64,000 bases of DNA from Sporomusa acidovorans (GCF_002257695.2 NZ_CP155571.1), one strand, 5' to 3'; counted from the first letter of the stretch, positions 1-9,012 are shown. Made by a program: numbers and translations. The notes: generated from the sequence alone by a model not told the origin.

Positions 1-342
1 CGGTTTACGGGTATTGCGTAAAATGGCGGCCACTTCATCATCGGCGGTTGTCATACCAACTTTACCATCAACAATAAACATGATAACATCGGCTTCATCG
101 ATAGCCAGTCTGGCTTGATTACGTATAGCTGTAAGCATCTTATCATTAGTTTCAAATTCTATGCCGCCGGTATCAATCATGGTAAAATTGCGACCTAGCC
201 ATTCAGCGTCCATATAGATGCGGTCACGGGTAACACCAGGCATATCTTCCACGATCGACAACCGGTTTTTTCCTATGTAATTAAATATAGTTGATTTACC
301 GACATTTGGTCGGCCAACAATTGCAACAATTGGTTTACTCAT
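1..342 (-). CDS. der: Ribosome-assembly GTPase Der (EngA), N-terminal part, cut by window edge
   Basis: This is the first 114 codons of Der, the essential double-GTPase that acts in 50S ribosome assembly. The first G domain is readable: the P-loop GRPNVGKS is at about residues 10-17, a PGVTRD switch I follows, and a DTGG G3 motif lies further on. The ATG at 340-342 follows a modest GGTGG ribosome binding site. The rest of the gene (second G domain and KH-like domain) lies beyond position 1. Identification is firm because the P-loop and switch motifs are Der-typical. The PDZ/radical-SAM gene that follows upstream is a common Der neighbour in Firmicutes (from memory). Confidence 0.93.
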   Translation of the reverse strand, partial: MSKPIVAIVGRPNVGKSTIFNYIGKNRLSIVEDMPGVTRDRIYMDAEWLGRNFTMIDTGGIEFETNDKMLTAIRNQARLAIDEADVIMFIVDGKVGMTTADDEVAAILRNTRKP

Positions 343-401
343 TACATACCACCTTGTATCTTATTCAATCTAACTCATATTATTTCTTCATTCTCTAGTT
401 T

Positions 402-1709
402 TTATCGCCATTTGGCAAGTAACTGTTTTAAGTCCTGGGCAAAGTAAGCCGTGCGAACCGGGACATGTAATGCGGCGGCAATCTGATCCGGAGTAGTGTT
501 ATCAAGAAAAACATGCTCACCCTTTCTGAGGGCAATACCAGGAATGATAATCCCTGTACGGGGGCCTGAGTAAGTTTTTAAAGTCTCGATAATATCACCA
601 CCGGTCAACAGGCCAGTGACGGTCACATCATTACCAAAAAATTCATTTTCAACCGCAATGACTCTTACTGTTAAATTAGGAATTATAAATTCAGAAAATA
701 GTGGTGAAAGAATCTTCTCTGCCGAAACGCCACAAATGACATCGATATGACATGCTTCACCATAACCTTCAGTACCTACCTGTTCCTGCTCCCAGTCGGC
801 AAGAAAATTGCGGACAAGTCCAATCCCATTTTCAAGTTGAGGAAAGCCGTCATAAGATTCATAACTGGGAATTTCCTTGCCAGCAGACAGATAAAATTCA
901 TCTGCCAAGTAGACAAAGGACTCATTGATTTCTTTACGGCAATTTTTTTGCCATTTTTCAACTTGGCTTATAACCTCTGCCGCAGCTGACGACGAAAATT
1001 TGGTCAATGGGTGACAGTGTTCCCGATAACGGGTAAGACCAACCGGTACAATCGCCAGTGACAAAATCGAAGGGTACATGGTATAAAGATCATGAATTGT
1101 TTTTTCTAGTTCTTTGCCATCATTAAAGCCGGGGCATAAAACGACCTGTGTATGCAGTTCAATACCCCTCTTTACTAAATCGTTAAGTTGCTCCATAATT
1201 TTGCCTGCTTGTTTACCACCGAGCATTTGTTCTCGCAGCTTCCCATTGGTAGTATGTACGGAAACATAAAGCGGTGATAAATGCAGTCTGGATATCCGTT
1301 CCCGGTCACGGGGACCCAAATTAGTTAGCGTAACAAAGTTTCCATATAAAAAAGACAAACGATAATCGTCATCTTTAATGTAAAGACTATCCCTCATGCC
1401 AGCAGGCATTTGATCCACAAAACAAAAGATGCATTTATTGGCGCATTGCCTTACTTTGTCGAACACCGCACTTTCAAATTCTACGCCTAGCTCTTCATCA
1501 TACTCTTTTTCAAAAACAATTAATTCCTGTTCGCCTGAAGTTCGTTCAATCAGCAGTTCAATTTCTTCCTCCGCTAGCGCAAAGCTAAGATCAATAATAT
1601 CTTCAACAGCCTCACCATTTACTTCTAGAAGACAATCACCGGGCACAAGGCCAATTTCCTCGCCAATACTATTCGGTTTAATGTTGGATATAATGCCTTT
1701 ATATGTCAA
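402..1709 (-). CDS. PDZ and radical-SAM-like Fe-S protein, DUF512 family
   Basis: A 435-residue protein of the DUF512 family. An N-terminal PDZ-like segment (about residues 8-60, with the GLVPGDCLLEVNG stretch) precedes a cysteine cluster at C89, C93 and C96 (CxxxCxxC followed by FVDQMP), typical of a radical-SAM 4Fe-4S site. The C-terminal part is the DUF512 domain. The start is a TTG at 1707-1709, seven bases after a very strong AAGGAGGGGGG ribosome binding site. The family occurs next to der in many anaerobic Firmicutes and in cyanobacteria. Its reaction is not known to me. The family assignment is confident; no substrate should be inferred. Confidence 0.85.
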   Translation of the reverse strand: MTYKGIISNIKPNSIGEEIGLVPGDCLLEVNGEAVEDIIDLSFALAEEEIELLIERTSGEQELIVFEKEYDEELGVEFESAVFDKVRQCANKCIFCFVDQMPAGMRDSLYIKDDDYRLSFLYGNFVTLTNLGPRDRERISRLHLSPLYVSVHTTNGKLREQMLGGKQAGKIMEQLNDLVKRGIELHTQVVLCPGFNDGKELEKTIHDLYTMYPSILSLAIVPVGLTRYREHCHPLTKFSSSAAAEVISQVEKWQKNCRKEINESFVYLADEFYLSAGKEIPSYESYDGFPQLENGIGLVRNFLADWEQEQVGTEGYGEACHIDVICGVSAEKILSPLFSEFIIPNLTVRVIAVENEFFGNDVTVTGLLTGGDIIETLKTYSGPRTGIIIPGIALRKGEHVFLDNTTPDQIAAALHVPVRTAYFAQDLKQLLAKWR

Positions 1710-1789
1710 AGTATTCCCCCCTCCTTTATTATTCCGTCAGGAGTCATATTTTCCTGCCAATAGTTTTACTAAACAGCAAAATAAATAGG

Positions 1790-1815
1790 AAAAGGCAGGG
1801 TTATGCCTGCCTAAA
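1790..1815 (-). terminator. Probable terminator after spoIIP
   Basis: Inverted repeat AGGCAGG (1793-1799) / CCTGCCT (1806-1812), just downstream of the spoIIP stop. On the minus strand it is followed by a short T-rich run, so it is a moderate rather than strong intrinsic terminator. Confidence 0.6.
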
Positions 1816-1818
1816 ATA

Positions 1819-3024
1819 TTATTCGTTATCATTTGGTTGTTTGGGGTTCTCTGACTTGGTGTGGCTATTACTTTTCTTCTTTTTTTTGGCCCCTATAAAA
1901 TTAGTAAACTCCGTTGAAGCAAAATTCTTCAGTTTGGCACCGGCTTCTTTTACACTGCCGGTACTTAGCAGTAAAAATGCTGCACTGCCAACAAGCAAGA
2001 TCCCTAGAATCCATCCTATCGACTTAGTTGCACCTGATGCCCCGCCAGCCGCAGATCCTAAACCGGCATTGCCAGCCGCTCCGGTTTCCCCGGCAGCGTT
2101 AGGTCCTGTAGGGGTGCTAGACTTGCCAAGAATAGTAGGCACAACGTCGGAAAACAAGGCGATTCCCCTTTCGGCCGATTCGCGATCATTCGTGTGAGCC
2201 CCTACTTCCAATAATATGGAACGTGGATGTAAATCCTGGTTATAGTCACCACCCTTGGCAAAGAATATTCCTTTTATTAATCCCGGATGTTGTTTATCGG
2301 CGGCTGCTTTTATCTGGAGCGCGTAATCCTCTATTTGCTTACCAGTAGCCCCGTATTTACCAACAACCAGTTGGACCTTGCTTACATCCTGGCCGTCAAT
2401 ATTGGTTTTATATACTTCTGGCGGCACTGCATCGCGATGTATATCAAAAATAGCGTCAGGTTGTTCTTTTTTTATTAAATCCATAGCTGTTCGCCGCGAA
2501 CGTTCATAAGCCATATCATCATGCGGATCATGTTTCGCCTGTGAATGAATTACTGTAATTCCGTGTTTTTCCAGGGATGACGTAAAAGCATCGCCAACTT
2601 TGTAAATACCGCCAGCTCCCAAGATGCTTTCTTGACCATCTGTAGGTACATAGGATTCATCAGAATGTGTATGGTAAATGGCAACTTTGCCATTACCCTC
2701 GGCTTCCGCAATGCCTAACTTAAGGTATGCTCTTAAACGATTGAGTATATTGATATCTTCATGATAATAAGCAGATAAGTCTACCTCGCCTACAAATTTG
2801 GCATAGACGTTGTTTCCCTCAATACGGAAAACTTCATATCTGCGATTATTCCCGGTAAGTATTTGATCGCCTGGTCGCATTGTCCAACCGGTTGTATACA
2901 CTGAATTACCGGCTTCATCGATCACTGTTGAGTAATTTCCGCTTACACCGTCATTCGCATAACATATAGCATTTGAGGCAATAAGTAACAGCGTAAGGAA
3001 TGTCGCAAATACTTTATTTATCAC
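1819..3024 (-). CDS. spoIIP: Stage II sporulation protein P, septal/engulfment peptidoglycan hydrolase
   Basis: SpoIIP is an amidase/endopeptidase that works with SpoIID and SpoIIM to thin septal peptidoglycan and drive engulfment. The 401-residue product has an N-terminal hydrophobic anchor. Its central catalytic domain contains YHTHSDESY and FDIHRDA, with metal-ligand-type His and Glu residues, and a LLEVG stretch near its end. Gly/Ala-rich linkers follow, then a second hydrophobic segment (GWILGILLVGSAAF) and a Lys-rich tail. The frame is open further upstream, but I place the start at the GTG at 3022-3024, nine bases after AAGGAGG; longer versions run far into the upstream gene. It overlaps the DUF1614 gene by 11 bases, which suggests translational coupling. 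The second C-terminal hydrophobic segment is unusual compared with B. subtilis SpoIIP as I remember it. Confidence 0.93.
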   Translation of the reverse strand: MINKVFATFLTLLLIASNAICYANDGVSGNYSTVIDEAGNSVYTTGWTMRPGDQILTGNNRRYEVFRIEGNNVYAKFVGEVDLSAYYHEDINILNRLRAYLKLGIAEAEGNGKVAIYHTHSDESYVPTDGQESILGAGGIYKVGDAFTSSLEKHGITVIHSQAKHDPHDDMAYERSRRTAMDLIKKEQPDAIFDIHRDAVPPEVYKTNIDGQDVSKVQLVVGKYGATGKQIEDYALQIKAAADKQHPGLIKGIFFAKGGDYNQDLHPRSILLEVGAHTNDRESAERGIALFSDVVPTILGKSSTPTGPNAAGETGAAGNAGLGSAAGGASGATKSIGWILGILLVGSAAFLLLSTGSVKEAGAKLKNFASTEFTNFIGAKKKKKSNSHTKSENPKQPNDNE

Positions 3025-3775
3025 TACGTTTTTCCTCCTTTTCAGAGGTGTTATTGCGCTCTTTGTTTTTCGTTTCTTGCTGACTCCCATTCTCTTTATC
3101 TGGGTGTAATTCATCGCTAAACTCGTACAATCCCTCAGGCCGGTTAGGACCAAGCACCGGACCACCTTGCATCTTCTCACGGGTTTCGCCGACAAGTTCT
3201 GCGATCATTACGGCTACAATGCCAGCAATAATGGTAACATCAAATGCCCCAGCCCCGCCAATCGCAGTAGTCCCAGGGACGCCCACCCCTGAAAGTGTAA
3301 TAATATGTACAATATCACTTAATACCACACCCAAAACTCCGCCGATGAAAGCACTTCGCCGTGAGCGACCTGCCAAATAAGCAATAAGGCCGGCTGCTAT
3401 GCCATATATCAGTTTAGGATCAAGAAACATGTTTTCCGGCTCATAAGGCAAATAACGTGAGCCTAACGATATGGCAACAGCAACTAGTAGGGAAGCGATA
3501 ATTGCCCGCACTCTTTCGGCTGTTTCATCCGCCTTCGCAATTAAGTAAATACTCAGTAAAATAGGCAGAATTGCTCCACCGACATTGACTGTAATCTCCA
3601 TTGGAGAACGCATTAAGGGAATGTCAATAAAACTGCCGACGACAATAGCGGCAATAAATAATAACGCTTGTTTATCGGTCATTCGCATGCGGTCTAAAAT
3701 TCGTTGAGCCAAGCCAAAGAAAACCAGCACGCTTACAACTAAAAGCAGAATCATTCCGAGCGGCAAATTCATCAT
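3014..3775 (-). CDS. DUF1614 multi-pass membrane protein
   Basis: A 253-residue protein with about seven hydrophobic segments in the first 200 residues, followed by a charged Glu/Lys-rich cytoplasmic tail (about 205-253). The pattern FIDIPLM early on and GAGAFD near the end matches the DUF1614 family as I know it; no biochemical role is known to me. The ATG follows a GAGGTGA ribosome binding site. It overlaps the spoIIP start by 11 bases and so forms a two-gene operon with it, which makes a sporulation role plausible but unproven. Confidence 0.78.
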   Translation of the reverse strand: MMNLPLGMILLLVVSVLVFFGLAQRILDRMRMTDKQALLFIAAIVVGSFIDIPLMRSPMEITVNVGGAILPILLSIYLIAKADETAERVRAIIASLLVAVAISLGSRYLPYEPENMFLDPKLIYGIAAGLIAYLAGRSRRSAFIGGVLGVVLSDIVHIITLSGVGVPGTTAIGGAGAFDVTIIAGIVAVMIAELVGETREKMQGGPVLGPNRPEGLYEFSDELHPDKENGSQQETKNKERNNTSEKEEKRSDK

Positions 3776-3815
3776 ATTGTTTCACCTCATAGCCTTAATG
3801 TTATCGCATCACTCC

Positions 3816-3845
3816 TAGTTTGCACTGTTGCCGCTTGATTAATGC
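3816..3845 (-). promoter_or_regulatory. Candidate forespore (sigma-F/G type) promoter for DUF1614-spoIIP
   Basis: Read on the minus strand: GCATT (3841-3845), an 18-base spacer, then CAAACTA (3816-3822). The sigma-G consensus is about GHATR-N18-CATAMTA, so 4 of 5 and 6 of 7 positions match. The -35 overlaps the arm of the fni terminator. In B. subtilis spoIIP is partly forespore-expressed, which fits. It is a pattern match only. Confidence 0.35.
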
Positions 3846-3874
3846 AAAAAGCATGGCCTTGAGGCCATGCTTTT
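3845..3874 (-). terminator. Intrinsic terminator after fni
   Basis: Perfect hairpin GCATGGCC (3851-3858), loop TTGA, GGCCATGC (3863-3870), with an A-run on one side and a T-run on the other. It lies directly after the fni stop. On the minus strand the T-run follows the stem, so it ends the rpsA-fni transcript. Confidence 0.88.
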
Positions 3875-3875
3875 A

Positions 3876-4937
3876 CTATTTTTTTCGTTTAGCAAATTGT
3901 TCTACGGAAAATCCACGCGCTTTCAGCCACTCTCGACTGAAACCGGTAATCACTAACGGGACTGACTGCAAATCGTGAATAGTAGCTGCCCCAGTTAAGA
4001 GCATAAATCGTTTGATGTCTAAAACCAAATTTTCATACCACCGAACGGCATTTTCCAGTCCTTTTTGTTTTATTATTTTTAATACAGGACCGGCAATTCC
4101 CACTGCCTTGCCGCCAATGGCAAGTGCTTTGACAACATCAAGCGGCGTTCGAACCCCCCCTGATACGACCACATCCACCTTGGGTGCCACTGCTGCTACC
4201 ACTTCTACAGCCGAAATCGCAGTTGGAATTCCCCACGATAACATTTCTGTATCCAACGTAAGCTGACCGCGTGCAGCTTCAATGGCCAAAAAATTGGTAC
4301 CACCAGTGCCACCTACATCGATAGCGTTAACGCCAACGCCCACAAGTGCGTGAGCTTGCTCTTGGGCAATACCACAGCCAACTTCCTTAACAATAACAGG
4401 TATATCAATCTTTTTGATGATCGCTTCGATGCGAGACAAGTAACCGTTAAAATTGCGATCCCCTTCGCTCATAATAATCTCTTGACCGGCATTAAGATGA
4501 ATCTGAAGAGCCTGTGCACCAATCATCTCAACAGCATTGAGCGCAGCTTCAGGGGAAACATGGGCCCCTAGATTGGCAAATACCACTCCATCGGGGTTAA
4601 TTTTTCGAACAATTTTATAGGAATCGGCAGCAGTTGGATTTTCAATAGCCGAATATTGCGATCCTACCGCCATGGCCGTACCTGTTAACCGCGCGAATTC
4701 CGCCAATTCCTGATTGACTTGCATGACATCAGCAGCCCCGCCAGTAATTGCATTAATAATAATCGGTTGTGACAAGTCAATACCTGCTATCGCCGTATTA
4801 ACATGAATAGTTTGCCACGCTAAATTAGGCAAACAGTTATTCACTAAATGAAAATCATTAAAACCGGCAGCCGCCGGCCCGTCGTCCAAGAGCATCGAAT
4901 ACTTCAAGTGTTCCAATTTACGTGACTGCCGTATCAT
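3876..4937 (-). CDS. fni: Isopentenyl-diphosphate delta-isomerase, type 2 (FMN/NADPH)
   Basis: Interconverts IPP and DMAPP, the C5 building blocks for isoprenoids, using reduced FMN. The 353-residue length is normal for the family. Family stretches include NAITGGA near residue 62, GSQYSAIENP near 92, VIVKEVGCG near 183, DVGGTGGTNF near 207 and SGGVRTP near 258. These form the FMN-binding TIM barrel. The gene starts 8 bases after the ispH-rpsA stop, so the two are in one transcript, and a strong terminator follows. The type 2 enzyme is not strictly needed when IspH makes both isomers, so it probably balances the pool. The ATG used has an imperfectly spaced GGGAGGA upstream. Confidence 0.95.
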   Translation of the reverse strand: MIRQSRKLEHLKYSMLLDDGPAAAGFNDFHLVNNCLPNLAWQTIHVNTAIAGIDLSQPIIINAITGGAADVMQVNQELAEFARLTGTAMAVGSQYSAIENPTAADSYKIVRKINPDGVVFANLGAHVSPEAALNAVEMIGAQALQIHLNAGQEIIMSEGDRNFNGYLSRIEAIIKKIDIPVIVKEVGCGIAQEQAHALVGVGVNAIDVGGTGGTNFLAIEAARGQLTLDTEMLSWGIPTAISAVEVVAAVAPKVDVVVSGGVRTPLDVVKALAIGGKAVGIAGPVLKIIKQKGLENAVRWYENLVLDIKRFMLLTGAATIHDLQSVPLVITGFSREWLKARGFSVEQFAKRKK

Positions 4938-4945
4938 GCCCCTTA

Positions 4946-6907
4946 TTAGTCCTCCCGCTTGAATAAATGACCAAATTTATCACCAAGTGTAACTCCAGAT
5001 GAGGGGGCCTGGCTGGAAAGATAGTTACTGAATTCAGCTCGTTCTTTATCCTGCTCGGCCTGGGCTATACTAAGACCGATTCGCTTCTGATCTTTGTCGA
5101 TACTTAAGATTTTTACAGCAACTTTTTGCCCGACACTGACTGCCTCTTCAGGGCTGGCAACCCGGCGGTCAGCCATCTCAGAAATATGTACTAATCCTTC
5201 CATACCTTTTTTTATTTCAACAAATGCACCAAACTTAGCAAGCTTACTAACTGTACCTGTGAGGACGGTTCCCACTGTCAGCGTGTCGATCATATCATAC
5301 CAGGGATCACGCTGCACATCTTTTAGACTAAGTGATAATTTTTTTGCTTCAGCGTCAACTTTAAGAACAACGACAGTCACCTCATCGCCAACATTGACAA
5401 CTTCTTGTGGGGTTTTTACCCGCTGCCAGGATAAATCAGAGATATGAATAAGTCCGTCAACTCCGCCGACATCGACAAATGCCCCAAAGTTTGTTAAACG
5501 ACTTACTTTACCTGTTATGGTCTGTCCTATGGTCAATTTAGCAAATAATTCTTTTTCCTTTTTTTCTTTTTCTTGCATAAGCAATTGTTTACGGGATAGA
5601 ACCGCTCTTTGCTTCTCCCTATCAATTTCAATAGGTATGACCCCAATAACCTGCCCTACAAATGGTTTTAAATCTTCAACAAATCTAAGATCTACCTGTG
5701 AAGCCGGAATAAAACCGCGAATGCCTAAAATGCTGCAAACCAATCCACCTTTGACTACTTCAGTAACTTTTACATCTAGCGGTTGTTTTTTGGAAAATGC
5801 CTGCTCCAGTTTATCCCAGGCGATAATTCTATCTGCTTGAACCTTGGATAATTTAACCTGCCCCTCAGAACTATCAGCATCAAGGACCAAAACATCAATG
5901 ATTTGTCCCTCACTGACAATATCGCTGGCAGTCTGCGGGGTCGGATAAGTAAGTTCAGTTAAGGGAATAACACCCTCGGCCTTATAACCAATATCAACAA
6001 ATACTTCATCATGACGGACGCCAACAACAGTACCTTTTATCAGGCTGCCATTTTCTAAATGAATTACATCATGCATTGTCAATTCTTCCATTCTTTCGTA
6101 TACCTCCTTAATTACCCAGTCAGGTGTTGATGCTCCCGCTGTAATCCCTGCAGCCTGAACATTAATAAACCAATCCGGTTTAAGTTCACTAGCTGATTCA
6201 ATATGATAAGCCGGTTTGCCAATATCCTGACAAACGCTGGCTAAGCGAGCTGTGTTGGCACTGTTTTTACCACCCACGACGATCATGACGTCGACTTTTT
6301 TTGCCAGGTTAACGGCTGCTTGCTGCCTAAAATCTGTTGCCGTACAGATTGTGCGTTCAATTCTTATTTCCTCGCTTTTTGATTTCAAGATTGCGACAAT
6401 AGCATCAAATTTATTAGCAGCGAATGTAGTTTGCGCTACAATTCCCAATCGGGAGTAATTAGGTAATTTTTCGGCTTCTGCCGGTGTTTCAATGACGGCC
6501 GCTTCTTGATTTGTCCAGGCAAGAATACTTTGAACTTCAGGATGGTGAGGTTCACCGACAATAACTACTTTATAACCTGCAGTTACAAGTTCGTGTGCGG
6601 CTTGCTGAGCCTTTTTTACATGGGGACAGGTGGCGTCTATAATCGTTAAGTGTTTATTTTCAGCCTGCCTATAAATGGCGGGAGCGACACCGTGTGAACG
6701 GATGATGACTTTGCCTTCAGGAATTTCTGCTAACTGGTCAACAGTCTTAATTCCTAATTCTTTAAGTCGGTTTATCATTTGCGGATTATGGATAATTGGT
6801 CCTAAGGTATGCACTAGGCAGCCTTCATCTGCTGAGCTAATTGCCATATCGACAGCTCGTTTTACACCATAACAAAATCCCCGGTGTTCGGCCAGGTAAA
6901 TTTTCAT
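4946..6907 (-). CDS. ispH-rpsA: Fusion of IspH (HMBPP reductase) and ribosomal protein S1
   Basis: A 653-residue fusion. Residues 1 to about 280 are 4-hydroxy-3-methylbut-2-enyl diphosphate reductase, the last MEP-pathway step. The three 4Fe-4S cysteines are visible at C12 (GFCYG), C94 (ATCPH) and C188 (TICTAT), as are the substrate-site H40 and the H121-H122 pair (HHPEV). From about 285 come four S1 RNA-binding domains (roughly 285-355, 372-440, 460-530 and 545-615), the last two with the classic GAFVDV/GLIHIS pattern. There is no stop or start between the halves; the join is near MHDVIHLENG. Such fusions are known in Clostridia and Negativicutes. The ATG follows GGAGGCAATT. It heads a transcript that continues into fni. 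Confidence 0.96.
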   Translation of the reverse strand: MKIYLAEHRGFCYGVKRAVDMAISSADEGCLVHTLGPIIHNPQMINRLKELGIKTVDQLAEIPEGKVIIRSHGVAPAIYRQAENKHLTIIDATCPHVKKAQQAAHELVTAGYKVVIVGEPHHPEVQSILAWTNQEAAVIETPAEAEKLPNYSRLGIVAQTTFAANKFDAIVAILKSKSEEIRIERTICTATDFRQQAAVNLAKKVDVMIVVGGKNSANTARLASVCQDIGKPAYHIESASELKPDWFINVQAAGITAGASTPDWVIKEVYERMEELTMHDVIHLENGSLIKGTVVGVRHDEVFVDIGYKAEGVIPLTELTYPTPQTASDIVSEGQIIDVLVLDADSSEGQVKLSKVQADRIIAWDKLEQAFSKKQPLDVKVTEVVKGGLVCSILGIRGFIPASQVDLRFVEDLKPFVGQVIGVIPIEIDREKQRAVLSRKQLLMQEKEKKEKELFAKLTIGQTITGKVSRLTNFGAFVDVGGVDGLIHISDLSWQRVKTPQEVVNVGDEVTVVVLKVDAEAKKLSLSLKDVQRDPWYDMIDTLTVGTVLTGTVSKLAKFGAFVEIKKGMEGLVHISEMADRRVASPEEAVSVGQKVAVKILSIDKDQKRIGLSIAQAEQDKERAEFSNYLSSQAPSSGVTLGDKFGHLFKRED

Positions 6908-6949
6908 AATTGCCTCCTGCTGATAGTCTCTGGCATATTCATCCTATTT

Positions 6950-6978
6950 ATTATACCCCCTTTATCCTGTTGTTTCAA
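6950..6978 (-). promoter_or_regulatory. Sigma-A promoter of ispH-rpsA
   Basis: On the minus strand TTGAAA (6973-6978), 17-base spacer, TATAAT (6950-6955). Five of six and six of six bases match with ideal spacing, about 42 bases before the ispH-rpsA start codon. Confidence 0.75.
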
Positions 6979-6983
6979 ATTAA

Positions 6984-7022
6984 AAACCGCCACTATCTAG
7001 CTAAAGCAAAATAGTGACGGTT
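6984..7022 (-). terminator. Intrinsic terminator after cstA
   Basis: Stem AACCGcCACTAT / ATAGTGaCGGTT with one mismatch and a 14-base loop, followed on the minus strand by a TTTTTAATTT run. It lies just after the cstA stop and just before the ispH-rpsA promoter. Confidence 0.75.
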
Positions 7023-7045
7023 CTGATTTTTTATTAACTTAATAA

Positions 7046-8905
7046 TCAGCTTGGAATATTGGGACGAGAATTAGAGTCAATGGGGCACGACTGGAATGAA
7101 ATTTCGGTGTTCATGCCGATGGGTTTATCAGTCTTCAAGAGTTTCAACCAAACCCTTATCGAGTCGACCAAGGTAATAATTACCAAAATAATGAGGATAA
7201 TACTCACTGTCCCGTTAGTATTGCCAAGCGTATCACCGCGATTGAAGAACATTTGGACATTCATTATACCGGCAAGCAGAACAGTTACAGCCAGAAAAGC
7301 AAGTGGCGCAAATGTTACCAGGGCATAAGATTTTTTAGGAGCAATTTTGAGAATAATAGTGGTTCCAAGAGCCAAGGCAATTACGGCTAAAAGCTGATTG
7401 GCAACACCAAATAACGGCCAGATAGTGGCAACGTCGCCGCTATAAAGCAAGTAACCCCAGCAGTACGTTACAATCGCGCTGGTAAATAAAATTCCGGGCC
7501 ACCAATTCGTCTGCTTAAGCGGAGCATATACATACGTACCAAGAATATCTTGCAGAATATAACGCGCAACACGCGTTCCCGCATCAATTGTAGTTAAAAT
7601 AAAGAGCGCTTCAAACATAATGGCAAATTGATACCAATAGCTCATAAGATGTTTCATGCCACCAATATTGGAAAAAATATGAGCCATACCGACTGCCAAG
7701 GATACTGCGCCGCCGGGACGGTGAGCAACATCCATTTCTACTAAACGTGATAATTCCTTAATTTCAACGGTTGGAATACCTAATTTTGCAAATACTGCTG
7801 CCGGACTGTTGATAGCAAAATAATCTCCGGGCATCAGTACAACAGCTGAAATAATAGCCATTACGGCAACAAAACCTTCGGTGATCATACCGCCATAGGC
7901 AATCATGCGTGACTGTGATTCGCGTTCAATCATTTTACAGGTAGTGCCTGAACTAATTAATGCGTGGAAGCCGGAAATAGCACCGCAAGCGATAGTAATA
8001 AACAGGTATGGCCACCAGGGACCCGGGATGATCGGTCCACCGCCATCCATAAATTTAGTAGTAAAAGGCATGTTGATCATGGGCTGTACAATAAGAATGC
8101 CCAGAGCCAAGGCTACAATCGTACCTATTTTCATGTATGAACTTAAGTAATCGCGCGGAGCTAACAACAGCCATACCGGTAAGACTGCGGCAAAGAATCC
8201 GTAAAGCGGTAAGGCAATTGATAGCTGTGGTTTGGTAAGGTTAAAAATATTGGCAATACCTTCCCAAGGCTGACCGGGACTTAACCAGTGACCGGTAAAT
8301 ACCGCACCTAATACTAACAGGAAACCCACGATAGACCCTGACCGAATAGAGCCGGGAGCAATTTTAAACATATAAAGGCCAACGACAATCGCAATGGGGA
8401 TAGTCATAGAAAGTGTATACAGTCCCCAAGGATTTTTAAAGAGGGCATTTACGACCACGATAGCCAAGCCGGCAAGTGCAACAATGATAATGAATAGAAT
8501 CGCAAAGGACGTTGTTACACCGCTTACCGGCCCCACCTCACGTCTGGCAATAACAGACAGTGATTGACCATTATGCCGTATTGAGGCAAACAAAATAATA
8601 AAATCATGGACTGCACCCGCAAATACTGAGCCAAGCAAAATCCACATAAATCCAGGACCCCAGCCATACTGAGCAGCCAATACCGGGCCGACAAGCGGAC
8701 CAGCACCCGCTATAGCTGCGAAATGATGACCAAACAATACCCACTTATTGGTTGGGACAAACTCCCGGCCGTCATTGCAACGGTAGGCAGGGGTTATGTT
8801 AGCGTCATTTAAAGCAAGAACCTTGGCAGAAATAAAAGCAGAATAATACCGATAGGCTAAAACATAAAAACATATGGCAACTACCAACAAATTGACTGAA
8901 TTCAT
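7046..8905 (-). CDS. cstA: CstA-family carbon-starvation/pyruvate transporter
   Basis: A 619-residue membrane protein with many hydrophobic helices. It carries CstA-family hallmarks: NDGREFVPTNKWVLFGHHF near the N terminus, AGAGPLVGPVLAAQYGW, and SSGTTCKMI in the middle. Family members (CstA and BtsT/YjiY of E. coli) take up pyruvate or peptides during nutrient shifts. I use the ATG at 8903-8905 after AAGGAGG; a slightly longer frame would include the ribosome binding site itself. The divergent-free arrangement behind a LytS/LytTR pair matches the pyruvate-sensing BtsSR-BtsT logic, so pyruvate is the likely but unproven substrate. It has its own promoter and terminator. Confidence 0.92.
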   Translation of the reverse strand: MNSVNLLVVAICFYVLAYRYYSAFISAKVLALNDANITPAYRCNDGREFVPTNKWVLFGHHFAAIAGAGPLVGPVLAAQYGWGPGFMWILLGSVFAGAVHDFIILFASIRHNGQSLSVIARREVGPVSGVTTSFAILFIIIVALAGLAIVVVNALFKNPWGLYTLSMTIPIAIVVGLYMFKIAPGSIRSGSIVGFLLVLGAVFTGHWLSPGQPWEGIANIFNLTKPQLSIALPLYGFFAAVLPVWLLLAPRDYLSSYMKIGTIVALALGILIVQPMINMPFTTKFMDGGGPIIPGPWWPYLFITIACGAISGFHALISSGTTCKMIERESQSRMIAYGGMITEGFVAVMAIISAVVLMPGDYFAINSPAAVFAKLGIPTVEIKELSRLVEMDVAHRPGGAVSLAVGMAHIFSNIGGMKHLMSYWYQFAIMFEALFILTTIDAGTRVARYILQDILGTYVYAPLKQTNWWPGILFTSAIVTYCWGYLLYSGDVATIWPLFGVANQLLAVIALALGTTIILKIAPKKSYALVTFAPLAFLAVTVLLAGIMNVQMFFNRGDTLGNTNGTVSIILIILVIITLVDSIRVWLKLLKTDKPIGMNTEISFQSCPIDSNSRPNIPS

Positions 8906-9012
8906 AAAAATTAGTCCTCCTTTCAAGAATACAATTACAAAAAAATGATAGAAAAAAGGCCTTAAATACTAACCCTGTCCTCCTTTCTGTTACAATTTTC
9001 TTTATATTTCAA

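Noticed and set aside
747..989. Open frame opposite the radical-SAM gene, and similar antisense frames throughout the window
   Set aside because: They lie wholly within clearly identified genes on the other strand, lack ribosome binding sites and show no family motif. They are shadows of the coding strand.
1703..2197. Plus-strand frame of 164 codons running through the spoIIP terminator and C-terminal part
   Set aside because: The composition (Pro/Ala-rich run) is the reverse reading of the Gly/Ala linker of SpoIIP. No ribosome binding site is present.
8524..8706. Minus-strand frame inside cstA
   Set aside because: It is an out-of-frame reading of the CstA coding sequence, without a start signal.
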